DNA from: DATEHQ01 sp035279525
GTDB taxonomy: Bacteria; Chloroflexota; Dormibacteria; Dormibacterales; Dormibacteraceae
DNA length: 39,851 nucleotides
Assembly (NCBI GenBank): GCA_035279525.1
Contig: DATEHQ010000060.1
Span: 1-39,851 of the forward strand
Direction: 5' to 3'
In this document: piece after piece, positions 30,892 to 38,643 of the stretch
Layout: each line of letters begins with the position of its first letter
Numbering within the stretch: the first letter of the stretch is position 1
Program-made: the position numbers and the translations under genes
The notes under the pieces: model-generated
The model's input: only the letters and a program-made list of their open reading frames with translations
Databases searched by the model: none
Told to the model about the DNA's origin: nothing

Positions 30892-32105
30892 GCGCGATCT
30901 CGCGGGAAAGGCCTCAGCCCGACCGCGTCCTGCTCTTCACCACGGTGCTGCTCTGCTGCGCCGGCCTGGTCATGGTCACGAGCGCGAGCGTGGCGTTCGC
31001 GTACACGCAGCACCAGTCCGCCTTCTACTACGCGGAGAGACAGGCGGGGTGGATGGTGCTCGGCTTCGCGGCGCTGTTCGTGCTCGGTCGCGCCGATTAC
31101 CGCAAGCTGCGCCCCCTGGCCCCGGCGGGTGCGGTTGCCGCGGCGCTGCTCATGCTGCTCGTACTCGTTCCGCACGTCGGTGTCAGCATCAACGGCGCCC
31201 GGCGCTGGTTCGACGCCGGGCCGCTGGGAACGTTTCAACCGTCCGAGCTCGGCAAGCTGGCGTTCGCCGTCTTCATCGCCTTCTGGATCGAACGCCACGC
31301 AGGGCGGATGGGCGACTTCAGGAAGACGTTCGTTCCGTTTGCCGCGATGCTGACCGGCGTGCTGGTTCTGCTCATGCTCCAGAGGGACCTCGGCACCGCC
31401 TTCGTCATGGTCGGCATCTTCATCAGCGCCTACTGGGCCGGAGGCGGTCGGCTGCGCCACGTGATCCTTCTCGCCGGATTCCTGGGCCTCGGCTTCCTGG
31501 CGGTCACGCTGCTCGAGCCGTACCGATTCGCCCGCCTGGCCGCGTTCAAGAATCCGTGGTCGGATCCTCTCGGCTCTGGCTTCCAGGCGACGCAGTCGCT
31601 CTATGGGCTTGCCTCTGGCGGGTTCTTCGGCGTCGGCATCGGGCATTCGATCGAAAAGTACGGATGGCTGCCCGAAGCCCACACCGACTTCATCTTCGCC
31701 ATCGTGGGCGAGGAAACCGGCCTTTTCGGCACGACGCTCGTCATGCTCGGCTTCCTCTTCTTCTCCATCCGTGGCTATCGCGCCTCGCTCCGTGCGCCCG
31801 ACACGTTCGGTATGTCGCTCGCCGCGGCGATCACGACCTGGATCGCCTTCGAGGCCCTGCTGAACATGGCGACCGTCACCAACACGCTGCCGATCACGGG
31901 CGTCCCGCTGCCATTTTTCAGTTACGGCGGCACCGCTCTCGCCACGAGCCTGGCCGCCGTCGGTGTGCTGCTCGGCATCGCCCGTCGCGGGTCAGGTTCG
32001 ACTTTGGGGAAGAATCGTCAGGCAGATGAGGCTCTTGATCGCGGGCGGAGGGACCGGGGGACATCTCTACCCCGCGCTCGCGGTCGCGCAGGCGTTCCGC
32101 GATGA
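30888..32105 (+). CDS. ftsW: Cell division protein FtsW (SEDS lipid II polymerase)
   Basis: Polytopic SEDS glycosyltransferase, 405 aa, that polymerises lipid II at the septum with its partner FtsI. About ten membrane helices are seen (LLFTTVLLCCAGLVMVTSAS at the start). The family motifs include NGARRWFDAGPLGTFQPSEL, LMLQRDLGTAFVMVGIF and GVGIGHSIEKYGWLPEAHTD. FIFAIVGEETGLFGT and the signature ITGVPLPFFSYGGTALATSL follow. The catalytic Asp region is present in QRDLGT/EAHTDFIFA. ATG at 30888 overlaps the murD stop. The frame runs 80 nt into murG, giving a basic cytoplasmic tail of about 26 residues (LDRGRRDRGTSLPRARGR) that is not part of the family core. Confidence 0.96.
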   Translation: MSAISRERPQPDRVLLFTTVLLCCAGLVMVTSASVAFAYTQHQSAFYYAERQAGWMVLGFAALFVLGRADYRKLRPLAPAGAVAAALLMLLVLVPHVGVSINGARRWFDAGPLGTFQPSELGKLAFAVFIAFWIERHAGRMGDFRKTFVPFAAMLTGVLVLLMLQRDLGTAFVMVGIFISAYWAGGGRLRHVILLAGFLGLGFLAVTLLEPYRFARLAAFKNPWSDPLGSGFQATQSLYGLASGGFFGVGIGHSIEKYGWLPEAHTDFIFAIVGEETGLFGTTLVMLGFLFFSIRGYRASLRAPDTFGMSLAAAITTWIAFEALLNMATVTNTLPITGVPLPFFSYGGTALATSLAAVGVLLGIARRGSGSTLGKNRQADEALDRGRRDRGTSLPRARGRAGVPR

Positions 32106-33069
32106 GGACCCCGGCGGCAAGGTGCTGCTGGTCGGCCGCCGCGGCGGGCCGGAAGAGGTGGCGGTGCCGGCGGCCGGGTTCGAGCTCGAGACCGTCAACA
32201 TCCGCGGCTTCGACCGCGACGCCCCATGGAAGAACCTCGCCCTGCCCTGGCTCATACCGTCTTCGGTGGGCGCGGCACTGAAGACGGTGGACCGCTTTCG
32301 CCCCGACGTCGTGCTCGGCATGGGCGGTTACGTGATGGCGCCCGCCGTGGCGGCCGCCCGGCTGCGGCACATTCCTTATGTACTGCACGAGAAGGACGTG
32401 CGCCCCGGGCTCGCCACCCGGATGTTCGCGGCCCGGGCGGCGGCGATCTGCACCACGCTTCCCGGCACCGAGAAGCGCCTGCACGGACGCAGGGTCGAGC
32501 TGACCGGCGTTCCCCTTCGCGCGGGCTTCGCACCTCGCCGGCCGGACGTGCCGCCGCGCCGCCTGCTCGTGACCGGGGGGAGCCAGGGCGCTCGCAATTT
32601 GAATCAAGCCGTGTGGTCCGCGCTCGACGAGCTGTGCTCGCGCTTCGAGGCGGTGGTGCACGTGGCGGGCCTCCAGGCGGAGTCGGAGCTTGCCGCCCAC
32701 CGGCACGACTGCTACAGGGGGCTGGCGTTCGCGGACGGCATGCCCGCCCTGATGGCGGAGGCCGACCTCATCGTCGGCCGCGCCGGAGTCGGGACGATCG
32801 CCGAAGCCACGGCGGTGGGTCTGCCGATGATCCTCGTGCCCGGCACGTTCGGCGGCGGGCACCAGGACCTGAACGCGGCGGCGATGGTCGAGGCGGGAGC
32901 GGCGGTCCGCATCGCCGATGCCGACCTCGATGGGCGCACCCTGGTCGACGCGATCGCGAGCCTCGACGACACCAGGCTTCGGGCGATGGCGAAGGCCTCG
33001 GCGGCCGCCGGACGCCGCGATGCGGCGAGGCGCGTCGTGGCGGTGCTGCACGAGGTCGCAGGAAGGTGA
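32026..33069 (+). CDS. murG: UDP-N-acetylglucosamine--lipid I transferase MurG
   Basis: Peripheral GT28 transferase, 347 aa, that adds GlcNAc to lipid I to make lipid II. The start MRLLIAGGGTGGHLYPALAV holds the GGTGGH motif (8-13). Also present are VLGMGGYVMAPAVAAA, the acceptor-side VLHEKDVRPGLATRMFA (HEQN in most relatives, here HEKD), and LLVTGGSQGARNLN. The UDP-GlcNAc site reads VGRAGVGTIAEATAVGLPMI, followed by GGGHQDLNAAAMVEAGAA. I chose the ATG at 32026 because the glycine-rich motif must be near the N-terminus; this places its first 80 nt inside the end of ftsW. The ribosome site is weak, so translation coupled to ftsW is likely. Its stop overlaps the murC start. Confidence 0.95.
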   Translation: MRLLIAGGGTGGHLYPALAVAQAFRDEDPGGKVLLVGRRGGPEEVAVPAAGFELETVNIRGFDRDAPWKNLALPWLIPSSVGAALKTVDRFRPDVVLGMGGYVMAPAVAAARLRHIPYVLHEKDVRPGLATRMFAARAAAICTTLPGTEKRLHGRRVELTGVPLRAGFAPRRPDVPPRRLLVTGGSQGARNLNQAVWSALDELCSRFEAVVHVAGLQAESELAAHRHDCYRGLAFADGMPALMAEADLIVGRAGVGTIAEATAVGLPMILVPGTFGGGHQDLNAAAMVEAGAAVRIADADLDGRTLVDAIASLDDTRLRAMAKASAAAGRRDAARRVVAVLHEVAGR

Positions 33070-34358
33070 GGGTTCATTTGATGGGCGTCGGTGGTGCCGG
33101 GGTCTCCGCCCTCGCGCGCGTGTTCCTCGCCCGCGGTGATGAGGTCAGCGGCTGCGACGTCAAGGCGTCGGAGACCACGGCGATGCTCGAGGACGCCGGG
33201 GTCAGGATTTCGATCGGCCACGACCCGGAGCACGTCCTGTTCCAGGACATGCTCGTCTACAGCGCCGCGGTGCGGAACGCGCCCGAGCTCGAGGCGGCGC
33301 GGAAGATGGGCCTCAAGGTGCTGAGCCGCGCGGAGATGCTCGCCGAGCTCATCAACCAGAGCGATTCGGTCGCGGTCGCGGGCACGGCGGGCAAGACGAC
33401 CGTGACGCACATGCTCGGTCACATCCTGGTCACCGCGGGCTACGACCCGACGGTGCTGGTCGGCGATGGGTCGAGCGCGCGAGCGGGCAAGTCCGACTGG
33501 CTCATTGCGGAGACCGACGAATCGGACGGCACGCTCACGCTCCATCATCCGCAGCGCGCCATCGTGACCAACATCGAGCTCGACCATCCCGACCATTTCC
33601 GAGACGTCACGGCTGTGCGCGATCTTTTTCAATGGTTCATCGAGGGCCTGCCGGGCGACGGGCTCGCCGTCTTATGTGAGGACGACGAGCTGGCCCGCGG
33701 GCTCATTCCGAAAGCGCGCAAGGTCACGTACGGGTTCCGCGCGGGAGCCACCTACAGGTGCGAGCCGATGCGCCCCTTTGCCATCCACCGCGACGGGCGC
33801 GAGCTCGGCCGGATCGACCTGCGCCAGCCTGGGCGGCACAACATCCAGAACGCCACCGCGGCCGCCGCGATGGCGCTCGAGCTGGGCATCGGCTTCGACG
33901 ACGTCTCCGCCGCGCTCGCCACCTTTCCTGGCGCGCATCGGCGGATGGAGTTCGTCGGTGTGTTCCAGGGCGCCGCGGTCTACGACGACTACGCGCACCA
34001 CCCGACGAAGGTGCGCGCGACCATCGCGGCCGCCCGGGAGCTCCGGCACCGCCGCCTGATCGCGGTCTTTCAACCACATCGCCACTCGCGACTCGCCGCG
34101 CTGATGCACGACTTCACGCGCGCGTTCGATGGGGCTGACAAAGTGCTTGTCCTCGACACCTACGCCGCGGGCGAGGACAACCTGGCCGGCGTCACGGCCT
34201 CGGACCTGGCGGCGCAGATTCCAGGCGCCACGTACGTCGGAGACTTCACGAGGGCAAGGGAGGCTCTTGGCGACCTGGTCGGGCCGGACGACCTGGTTCT
34301 GCTGATGGGCGCGGGCGACATCAACACCTTGGGCCATGAGCTGGCGGACAAAAACTAA
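33066..34358 (+). CDS. murC: UDP-N-acetylmuramate--L-alanine ligase MurC
   Basis: ATP-dependent ligase, 430 aa, that adds L-Ala to UDP-MurNAc, the first step of the peptide stem. The UDP-binding start is VHLMGVGGAGVSALARVFLA. VYSAAVRNAPELEAARKMG follows, then the ATP site VAGTAGKTTVTHMLG (Lys110), where most MurC proteins have GTHGKTT. ETDESDGTLTLHHP, TNIELDHPDHFRD, QPGRHNIQNATAAAA and RRMEFVGVFQGAAVYDDYAH follow. FQPHRHSRLAALMHDFTRAF completes the family order. The start GTG at 33066 overlaps the murG stop (GTGA). The murB start lies 23 nt before its stop. It is slightly shorter than usual (about 450-470 aa). Confidence 0.96.
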   Translation: MRVHLMGVGGAGVSALARVFLARGDEVSGCDVKASETTAMLEDAGVRISIGHDPEHVLFQDMLVYSAAVRNAPELEAARKMGLKVLSRAEMLAELINQSDSVAVAGTAGKTTVTHMLGHILVTAGYDPTVLVGDGSSARAGKSDWLIAETDESDGTLTLHHPQRAIVTNIELDHPDHFRDVTAVRDLFQWFIEGLPGDGLAVLCEDDELARGLIPKARKVTYGFRAGATYRCEPMRPFAIHRDGRELGRIDLRQPGRHNIQNATAAAAMALELGIGFDDVSAALATFPGAHRRMEFVGVFQGAAVYDDYAHHPTKVRATIAAARELRHRRLIAVFQPHRHSRLAALMHDFTRAFDGADKVLVLDTYAAGEDNLAGVTASDLAAQIPGATYVGDFTRAREALGDLVGPDDLVLLMGAGDINTLGHELADKN

Positions 34359-35253
34359 GCTCGCCTGGCTCCGCGAGCAGGCCGGCGTCAGCGAAGAGGA
34401 GCCGCTGGCCTCGAAGACTTCGTTCGGGATCGGCGGACCGGCGGAGTACTTCGTGGAGCTCGGGCGGGCTCGCGAGATCGAGCGGATGATCGATGGCTGC
34501 AGCGAGCGCGAGATCCCGTACTTCCTTCTCGGGGCCGGCACCAACCTGCTCGTCGCCGACCGCGGCCTCGAGGGGCTCGTCATCCGCGTCGTCAATCGGG
34601 AGCACGAGATCGTGGGGACGCGCGTCACCGCCGGCGCGGGTCTGAAGATGATGCGCCTGGCGAGGATCGTCGCCGACGCCGGGCTCCGCGGCTTCGAGTT
34701 CGCGATCGGCGTCCCTGGCAGCGTCGGCGGCGCGGTCTACCAGAACGCCGGCTGCTGGGGCAGGGAGCTGGGCGAGGTGCTCGTCGAGGCCCACGGCCAC
34801 GTGCCGGACGGTGGCCAGGTGACCTGGAAGCCGGCCGACCTGAAGCTCGGCTATCGCACGTCGGCGCTGCGCGAGGGTGCGCTCCGCGGAGCGCTCGTGA
34901 TCAGCGCCACGGTCCAGCTCGAGCGGGGCGACGGGGAGGAGGCGAAGCGCCTGATGACGAAGCTGACGAGCGAGCGCAACGAGACGCAGCCGATCAAGAC
35001 GAAGAACTGCGGCAGCGTGTTCAAGAACCCACCGGGAGACTCGGCCGGGCGCCTGGTGCAGGCCGCGGGGCTGAAAGGTCTGCGCCAGGGAGCAGCCGTC
35101 GTGTCCAGCTTGCACGGCAACTTCATCGTCAACGAAGGCGGCGCGACGGCCGGCGACGTGAAGCGTCTGATCGAGCGCGTCCAGGCCGAGGTCAAGCGGC
35201 GCTTCGGCGCGCAGCTCGAGACCGAGGTGGAGCTCGTGGGCCGCTGGCAATGA
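34336..35253 (+). CDS. murB: UDP-N-acetylenolpyruvoylglucosamine reductase MurB
   Basis: FAD flavoenzyme, 305 aa, that reduces UDP-GlcNAc-enolpyruvate to UDP-MurNAc with NADPH. The FAD domain starts with SKTSFGIGGPAEYFVELGRA and YFLLGAGTNLLVADRGLEGL. It continues with GFEFAIGVPGSVGGAVYQNA, where the usual conserved motif is GIPGTVGGA. LGYRTSALREG carries the conserved Arg. The catalytic Ser lies in KNCGSVFKNPPGDSAGRLV, and the late Glu in LETEVELVGRW. The missing loop of the E. coli enzyme and the length make it the short type II form. The ATG at 34336 overlaps murC by 23 nt. The stop overlaps the ddl ATG. Confidence 0.96.
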   Translation: MSWRTKTKLAWLREQAGVSEEEPLASKTSFGIGGPAEYFVELGRAREIERMIDGCSEREIPYFLLGAGTNLLVADRGLEGLVIRVVNREHEIVGTRVTAGAGLKMMRLARIVADAGLRGFEFAIGVPGSVGGAVYQNAGCWGRELGEVLVEAHGHVPDGGQVTWKPADLKLGYRTSALREGALRGALVISATVQLERGDGEEAKRLMTKLTSERNETQPIKTKNCGSVFKNPPGDSAGRLVQAAGLKGLRQGAAVVSSLHGNFIVNEGGATAGDVKRLIERVQAEVKRRFGAQLETEVELVGRWQ

Positions 35254-36203
35254 GGATCGCGGTCCTGCGCGGAGGCAAGTCCGCCGAACGCGAGGTTTCG
35301 CTGCGCTCCGGCGAGCAGGTCGTGCAGGCGCTGCGGGGCCGCGGCCATGACGTGACGGGGGTCGACCTCGACCTGACCACCTGGGACGTGCTGCGGGACG
35401 GCGCTTTCGACTGCGCGTTCAACGCCCTTCACGGCCGGCTGGGCGAAGACGGGACCGTCCAGGGCATGCTCGAATTGCTCGGGCTGCCGTACACCGGCTC
35501 GGGCGTTCTCGCCTCTGCCCTGTGCATGGACAAGACGCGCGCCAACCAGGTCATGGCCGGCGCCGGTCTCCAGGTTCCGGAGTTCGAAGAGCTGGAAGTC
35601 GAAGCCGGGATGGCGGCGGAGGTGGTGGAGCGGCTCGTGAAGCGCTTCGGCCTGCCGCTCGTGGTCAAGCCGGTGCGCGAGGGATCGACCATCGGTGTGA
35701 CGATCGCCGCCGACGATGACGCCGTGGCGAGCGGTCTCGTCCTCGCGGGTCGCTACGACCGGCGGGTCCTCGTGCAGCGGTTCGCAGCGGGCACAGAGGT
35801 GACGGTCGGCGTGCTGGCCACGCCGGAGGTCCGGGTGCTGCCCACCCTGGAGATCGTGAGCGACAACCCGGTCTACGACTATGACGCGAAATACACCGAG
35901 GGCAAGTCGCACCACATCATCCCGGCGCGCATTCCCGAGTCTGCGCGCGGGGCGGCCGCCGAGGCGGCGCGCCGGGCATTCGTCGAGCTGGGTTGCTCCG
36001 GCATGGCGCGGGTCGACATCATCGTCGACGCGCGCGGAACGCCATGGGTGCTCGAGGTCAACACGGTCCCCGGGCTGACGGCGCTTTCTCTGCTGCCCGA
36101 CGCCGCTCGCGCCGACGGGATCGCGTTCGACGAGCTGTGCCAGCGCCTGGTCGACCACGCAGTCGGCAGGCACCGGCACCACGTCGGTCCGAGCCCGTCG
36201 TGA
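35250..36203 (+). CDS. ddl: D-alanine--D-alanine ligase Ddl
   Basis: ATP-grasp ligase, 317 aa, that makes the D-Ala-D-Ala used by MurF. Visible motifs are VLRGGKSAEREVSLRSG at the start, NALHGRLGEDGTVQGMLELL and GLPYTGSGVLASALCMDKTR. The ATP-grasp loop is VVKPVREGSTIGVTIA. YDYDAKYTEGKSHHIIPARI and the metal-binding end WVLEVNTVPGLTALSLLP complete the set. The active-site Ser and Tyr regions are in place. ATG at 35250 overlaps the murB stop (ATGA). A His-rich tail (HAVGRHRHHVG) ends the protein. With MurF next door, the cell makes ordinary D-Ala-ending, glycopeptide-sensitive precursors, as far as this locus shows. Confidence 0.96.
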   Translation: MRIAVLRGGKSAEREVSLRSGEQVVQALRGRGHDVTGVDLDLTTWDVLRDGAFDCAFNALHGRLGEDGTVQGMLELLGLPYTGSGVLASALCMDKTRANQVMAGAGLQVPEFEELEVEAGMAAEVVERLVKRFGLPLVVKPVREGSTIGVTIAADDDAVASGLVLAGRYDRRVLVQRFAAGTEVTVGVLATPEVRVLPTLEIVSDNPVYDYDAKYTEGKSHHIIPARIPESARGAAAEAARRAFVELGCSGMARVDIIVDARGTPWVLEVNTVPGLTALSLLPDAARADGIAFDELCQRLVDHAVGRHRHHVGPSPS

Positions 36204-37138
36204 AGATGCGGCGCAGGCGCTCGCTTGTCGACCGGATCACCCGGCGCGACCGGCTCGAATCGAGCGAGCCTCTGAAGGGACAGCTGTGGACTCGTTCCGA
36301 GCGCGCCCTCGCGGAACCGGGCGTGCACTGGGGATGGCGCGGACTCGCCGCGGCGTTTGCCGTGGCGGAGACGGCGATCCTCGGGTGGCTGTGGTTCGGG
36401 CCCGCGCTTGCGGTCACGACGGTGGAGGTCACCGGCGCGCACCACATGACGCAAGCACAGGTCGAGCACGCGGCGGGAGTCGACAGAGGCGCGTCGGTGA
36501 TCTCGATCGACGGCGAATCCGGCCGCCAGCGGTTGCTCGACCAGACCTGGATCCGCACCGCCGCGGTCGAGCCCGTCCTGCCCGGTCTTATCCAGATCCA
36601 GGTCAGCGAGTGGCAGCCGGTCGCGGTCTATCACGCGGGCGGTTCGAAGAAGCTCTTCTGGGTTTCGAGCCAGGCGGTGATCCTCGGGCCGGCGCCCAAC
36701 GACGCCGGCCTGCTCGACGTCCAGGGCCCGACGGGCGGCGATCCCCGCGTCGGTGAGCGCCCGCTCGATCCGCAGCTGGTGACGGCGATGGTCAACATCC
36801 AGCGCGACTTTCCCAACCTTCTGGGGCAGGAGGTTGCCGGTTTCGTGTTCGATTCGTGCGGCGACCTGACGCTCCTCTCGAAACGCGGCTGGAAGGTCTA
36901 CTTTGGCCGCGTGCTCACGCCAGAGCAGTTCGCCGCCCTCCGCGACAAGCTCACAGCCTTGAAGGCGATCGCGGGGAACGGCAACGTCAATTACAGCTCG
37001 ACCGACCTGGAGTACGTCAACGTGATGAACGCCTCGGAGCCCGCCGTGGGCTACAGGTCGAAAGAGCCGCCGAGTCCCTCGCCCGTGCCGGGGGCGACGC
37101 CGCAGCCGTCGCCGACGCCCGCAGTGACATGCCGGTAA
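36200..37138 (+). CDS. ftsQ: Cell division protein FtsQ/DivIB
   Basis: Bitopic division protein, 312 aa. A very basic cytoplasmic N-terminus (KMRRRRSLVDRITRRDRLE) is followed by one membrane helix at about 47-67 (GLAAAFAVAETAILGWLWF). The POTRA domain comes next at about 70-140 (VTTVEVTGAHHMTQAQVEHA, SVISIDGE, WIRTAAVEPVLPGLIQIQVS). An FtsQ-type beta domain then contains EVAGFVFDSCGDLTLLSKRG and VYFGRVLTPEQFAALRDKLT. The end is Pro/Ser-rich (PSPSPVPGATPQPSPTP). The GTG at 36200 overlaps the ddl stop (GTGA); an ATG two codons later is an alternative. In most clusters ftsA and ftsZ would follow, but here the small basic protein does. Confidence 0.92.
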   Translation: MKMRRRRSLVDRITRRDRLESSEPLKGQLWTRSERALAEPGVHWGWRGLAAAFAVAETAILGWLWFGPALAVTTVEVTGAHHMTQAQVEHAAGVDRGASVISIDGESGRQRLLDQTWIRTAAVEPVLPGLIQIQVSEWQPVAVYHAGGSKKLFWVSSQAVILGPAPNDAGLLDVQGPTGGDPRVGERPLDPQLVTAMVNIQRDFPNLLGQEVAGFVFDSCGDLTLLSKRGWKVYFGRVLTPEQFAALRDKLTALKAIAGNGNVNYSSTDLEYVNVMNASEPAVGYRSKEPPSPSPVPGATPQPSPTPAVTCR

Positions 37139-37461
37139 TCGTCGTCGCGGTCATCTTCGCCCTCATTGGAGTGGTGCTCGGGGTCATGTCTCCCGTCACC
37201 ATCCCGATCACCTACGCGCGCTACACCGCTGTCGCGCTGCTCGCGGCCCTGGACTCGATCTTCGGCGCTTTCAAGGCGTACATCGCGGGCACCTTCGAAC
37301 CGCGCGTCTTCTTCAGCGGCCTGCTGACCAACATGGCGCTCGCGGCCGGGCTCGTCTACTTCGGTGACAAGCTCGGCGTGGACCTCTCGATCGCCGCCAT
37401 CGTCGCGTTCGGCGTGCGCATCTTCAACAACCTGGCAGCCATTCGCCGCCACTACCTGTAA
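37129..37461 (+). CDS. sbp: Small basic protein Sbp (DUF1290 membrane protein)
   Basis: A 110-aa membrane protein of the DUF1290 family, found beside ftsQ and ftsZ in Bacillus, Actinobacteria and Chloroflexi. Three membrane helices are visible: VIVVAVIFALIGVVLGVM, FFSGLLTNMALAAGLVYFG and LSIAAIVAFGVRIFNNLAAI. The loop YTAVALLAALDSIFGAFKAY carries the conserved family core. The ATG at 37129 overlaps the ftsQ stop by 10 nt. Its function is not established, though its place argues for a role in division. It is the last gene of the dcw operon here; a 90-bp space with its own promoter follows. Confidence 0.9.
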   Translation: MPVIVVAVIFALIGVVLGVMSPVTIPITYARYTAVALLAALDSIFGAFKAYIAGTFEPRVFFSGLLTNMALAAGLVYFGDKLGVDLSIAAIVAFGVRIFNNLAAIRRHYL

Positions 37462-37488
37462 GGCCGTCTCGCGCGCCCGGCGTGGGAG

Positions 37489-37542
37489 CGCTTGTCAAGT
37501 GACAATCACTCGCTTGTCAAGTCTTAAGGACAGGTGTAGCTT
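37489..37542 (+). promoter_or_regulatory. Direct-repeat operator and candidate promoter for the downstream membrane protein unit
   Basis: CGCTTGTCAAGT occurs twice (37489-37500 and 37511-37522), 22 bp apart, i.e. about two helical turns. Each copy holds the palindrome CTTGTCAAG, and TTGTCA-AG-TGACAA forms another inverted repeat at 37492-37505. The second copy supplies a -35 TTGTCA (37514-37519) with a -10 TAGCTT (37537-37542) 17 bp on. A regulator bound to both copies would cover the -35. Start would fall at about 37549, next to the ATG at 37552. Confidence 0.5.
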
Positions 37543-37551
37543 GCGCAAACC

Positions 37552-38643
37552 ATGGTGCCGGGCCCGGAAGCGCCGACAGCGCCTCAGGCGCCGGCCGCGG
37601 AGGCGGGCGCCAGGCGGAACCTGATCCCGTTTCTCAGCAAGACGACCGTGCTGTCGATTGGCGCGGTCGAGACCCTGGTCGTGGGCGCCGTCCTCGATGC
37701 GGTGAAGGACACCGCCAAGTCATTCATCCCATCGGCCCAGCTGATATCGAATTTCGTCAAGTCATATCCAGCCCTGACCATCGGCGGGATCGCGCTTGCG
37801 ATTACCGCCACGCTGGCCGCGACGTACCTCGTCTGGCGTCTGCCGCAGGACCGCCGCGCCGCCGTCACCTCGGCCCTTCAGCGGCCCAGGGTCGTGTACA
37901 GCTCGTTCTCGATTGCGGTCTTCAGCAGCGGTGTGCTGATCGCGGTCCTCGTCTGTTTGATGGTGCGGCCCGCGTGGTGCCCCAGCCAGATCTGCCAGGT
38001 CGGGCTGGCTGCGTATCCAGGCCCCAACGACGGCTACATCGGGGCCGAGGTCTTCGCCATCCAGAGCGACACGATCCTGATCCCCGGCGATCCGTCGAAC
38101 TATTCGCTCGGCCACATGCCGGACGGGACCGGGCCGAAAGCAGTGGCCGCGGACCTGGTGCAGCAGGCCACCGGAGTGCACGCACCGGCGAACCCTGCAT
38201 ACAGGGTCGCGTTCAGGCTTCAGAGCCTCCGCTCCGACATGGGCGAGATGTCGATCGAGCAGGTCGCATTGCTGGTGACTCGGACGGCGGCACCAGGTCG
38301 GGTCAACGCGTGGTACGAGGGCAATGTCGTCGACCTGGAGCAGAACCCCCACATCACCAGATACTCAGGCCAGGCGCCAGGCCAGCTCCTGGTCGCAACC
38401 TGGGTCGATCCGACCCAGTTCGGGCACGTGCAGCTGAGTCCAGGTGAGAGCGACATCATCACCGTCCGCCTGTGGTCGGACATCCCGATAGAGCTCACCT
38501 ATCGGATACAGGTCACCTACCGGTTCCTCGGCCATGGCGAGCTCCGCACCTTCCAGGTGCCGCAAAACGTCGAGGTCGTGTTCGCCAGCCAGCTTCAGTG
38601 GACCGAGTACCAGCTGCGGAACGGAAAGCTGCAGCCGGGATGA
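37552..38643 (+). CDS. Uncharacterised membrane protein with large C-terminal domain
   Basis: A 363-aa protein I do not recognise. The N-terminus is Pro/Ala-rich, followed by two clear membrane helices at about 75-95 (ALTIGGIALAITATLAATYL) and 122-140 (IAVFSSGVLIAVLVCLMV). The first stretch GAVETLVVGAVLDAVKDT may be amphipathic. The C-terminal two thirds (about 145-363) are outside the membrane and look beta-rich. They start with a Cys pair (AWCPSQICQVG) and include YRVAFRLQSLRSDMGEMS and LTYRIQVTYRFLGHGELRTF. No ribosome site is visible before the ATG, and the candidate promoter would give a leaderless mRNA. Its stop overlaps the next lipoprotein gene (ATGA), so the products probably act together at the cell surface. 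Confidence 0.65.
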   Translation: MVPGPEAPTAPQAPAAEAGARRNLIPFLSKTTVLSIGAVETLVVGAVLDAVKDTAKSFIPSAQLISNFVKSYPALTIGGIALAITATLAATYLVWRLPQDRRAAVTSALQRPRVVYSSFSIAVFSSGVLIAVLVCLMVRPAWCPSQICQVGLAAYPGPNDGYIGAEVFAIQSDTILIPGDPSNYSLGHMPDGTGPKAVAADLVQQATGVHAPANPAYRVAFRLQSLRSDMGEMSIEQVALLVTRTAAPGRVNAWYEGNVVDLEQNPHITRYSGQAPGQLLVATWVDPTQFGHVQLSPGESDIITVRLWSDIPIELTYRIQVTYRFLGHGELRTFQVPQNVEVVFASQLQWTEYQLRNGKLQPG

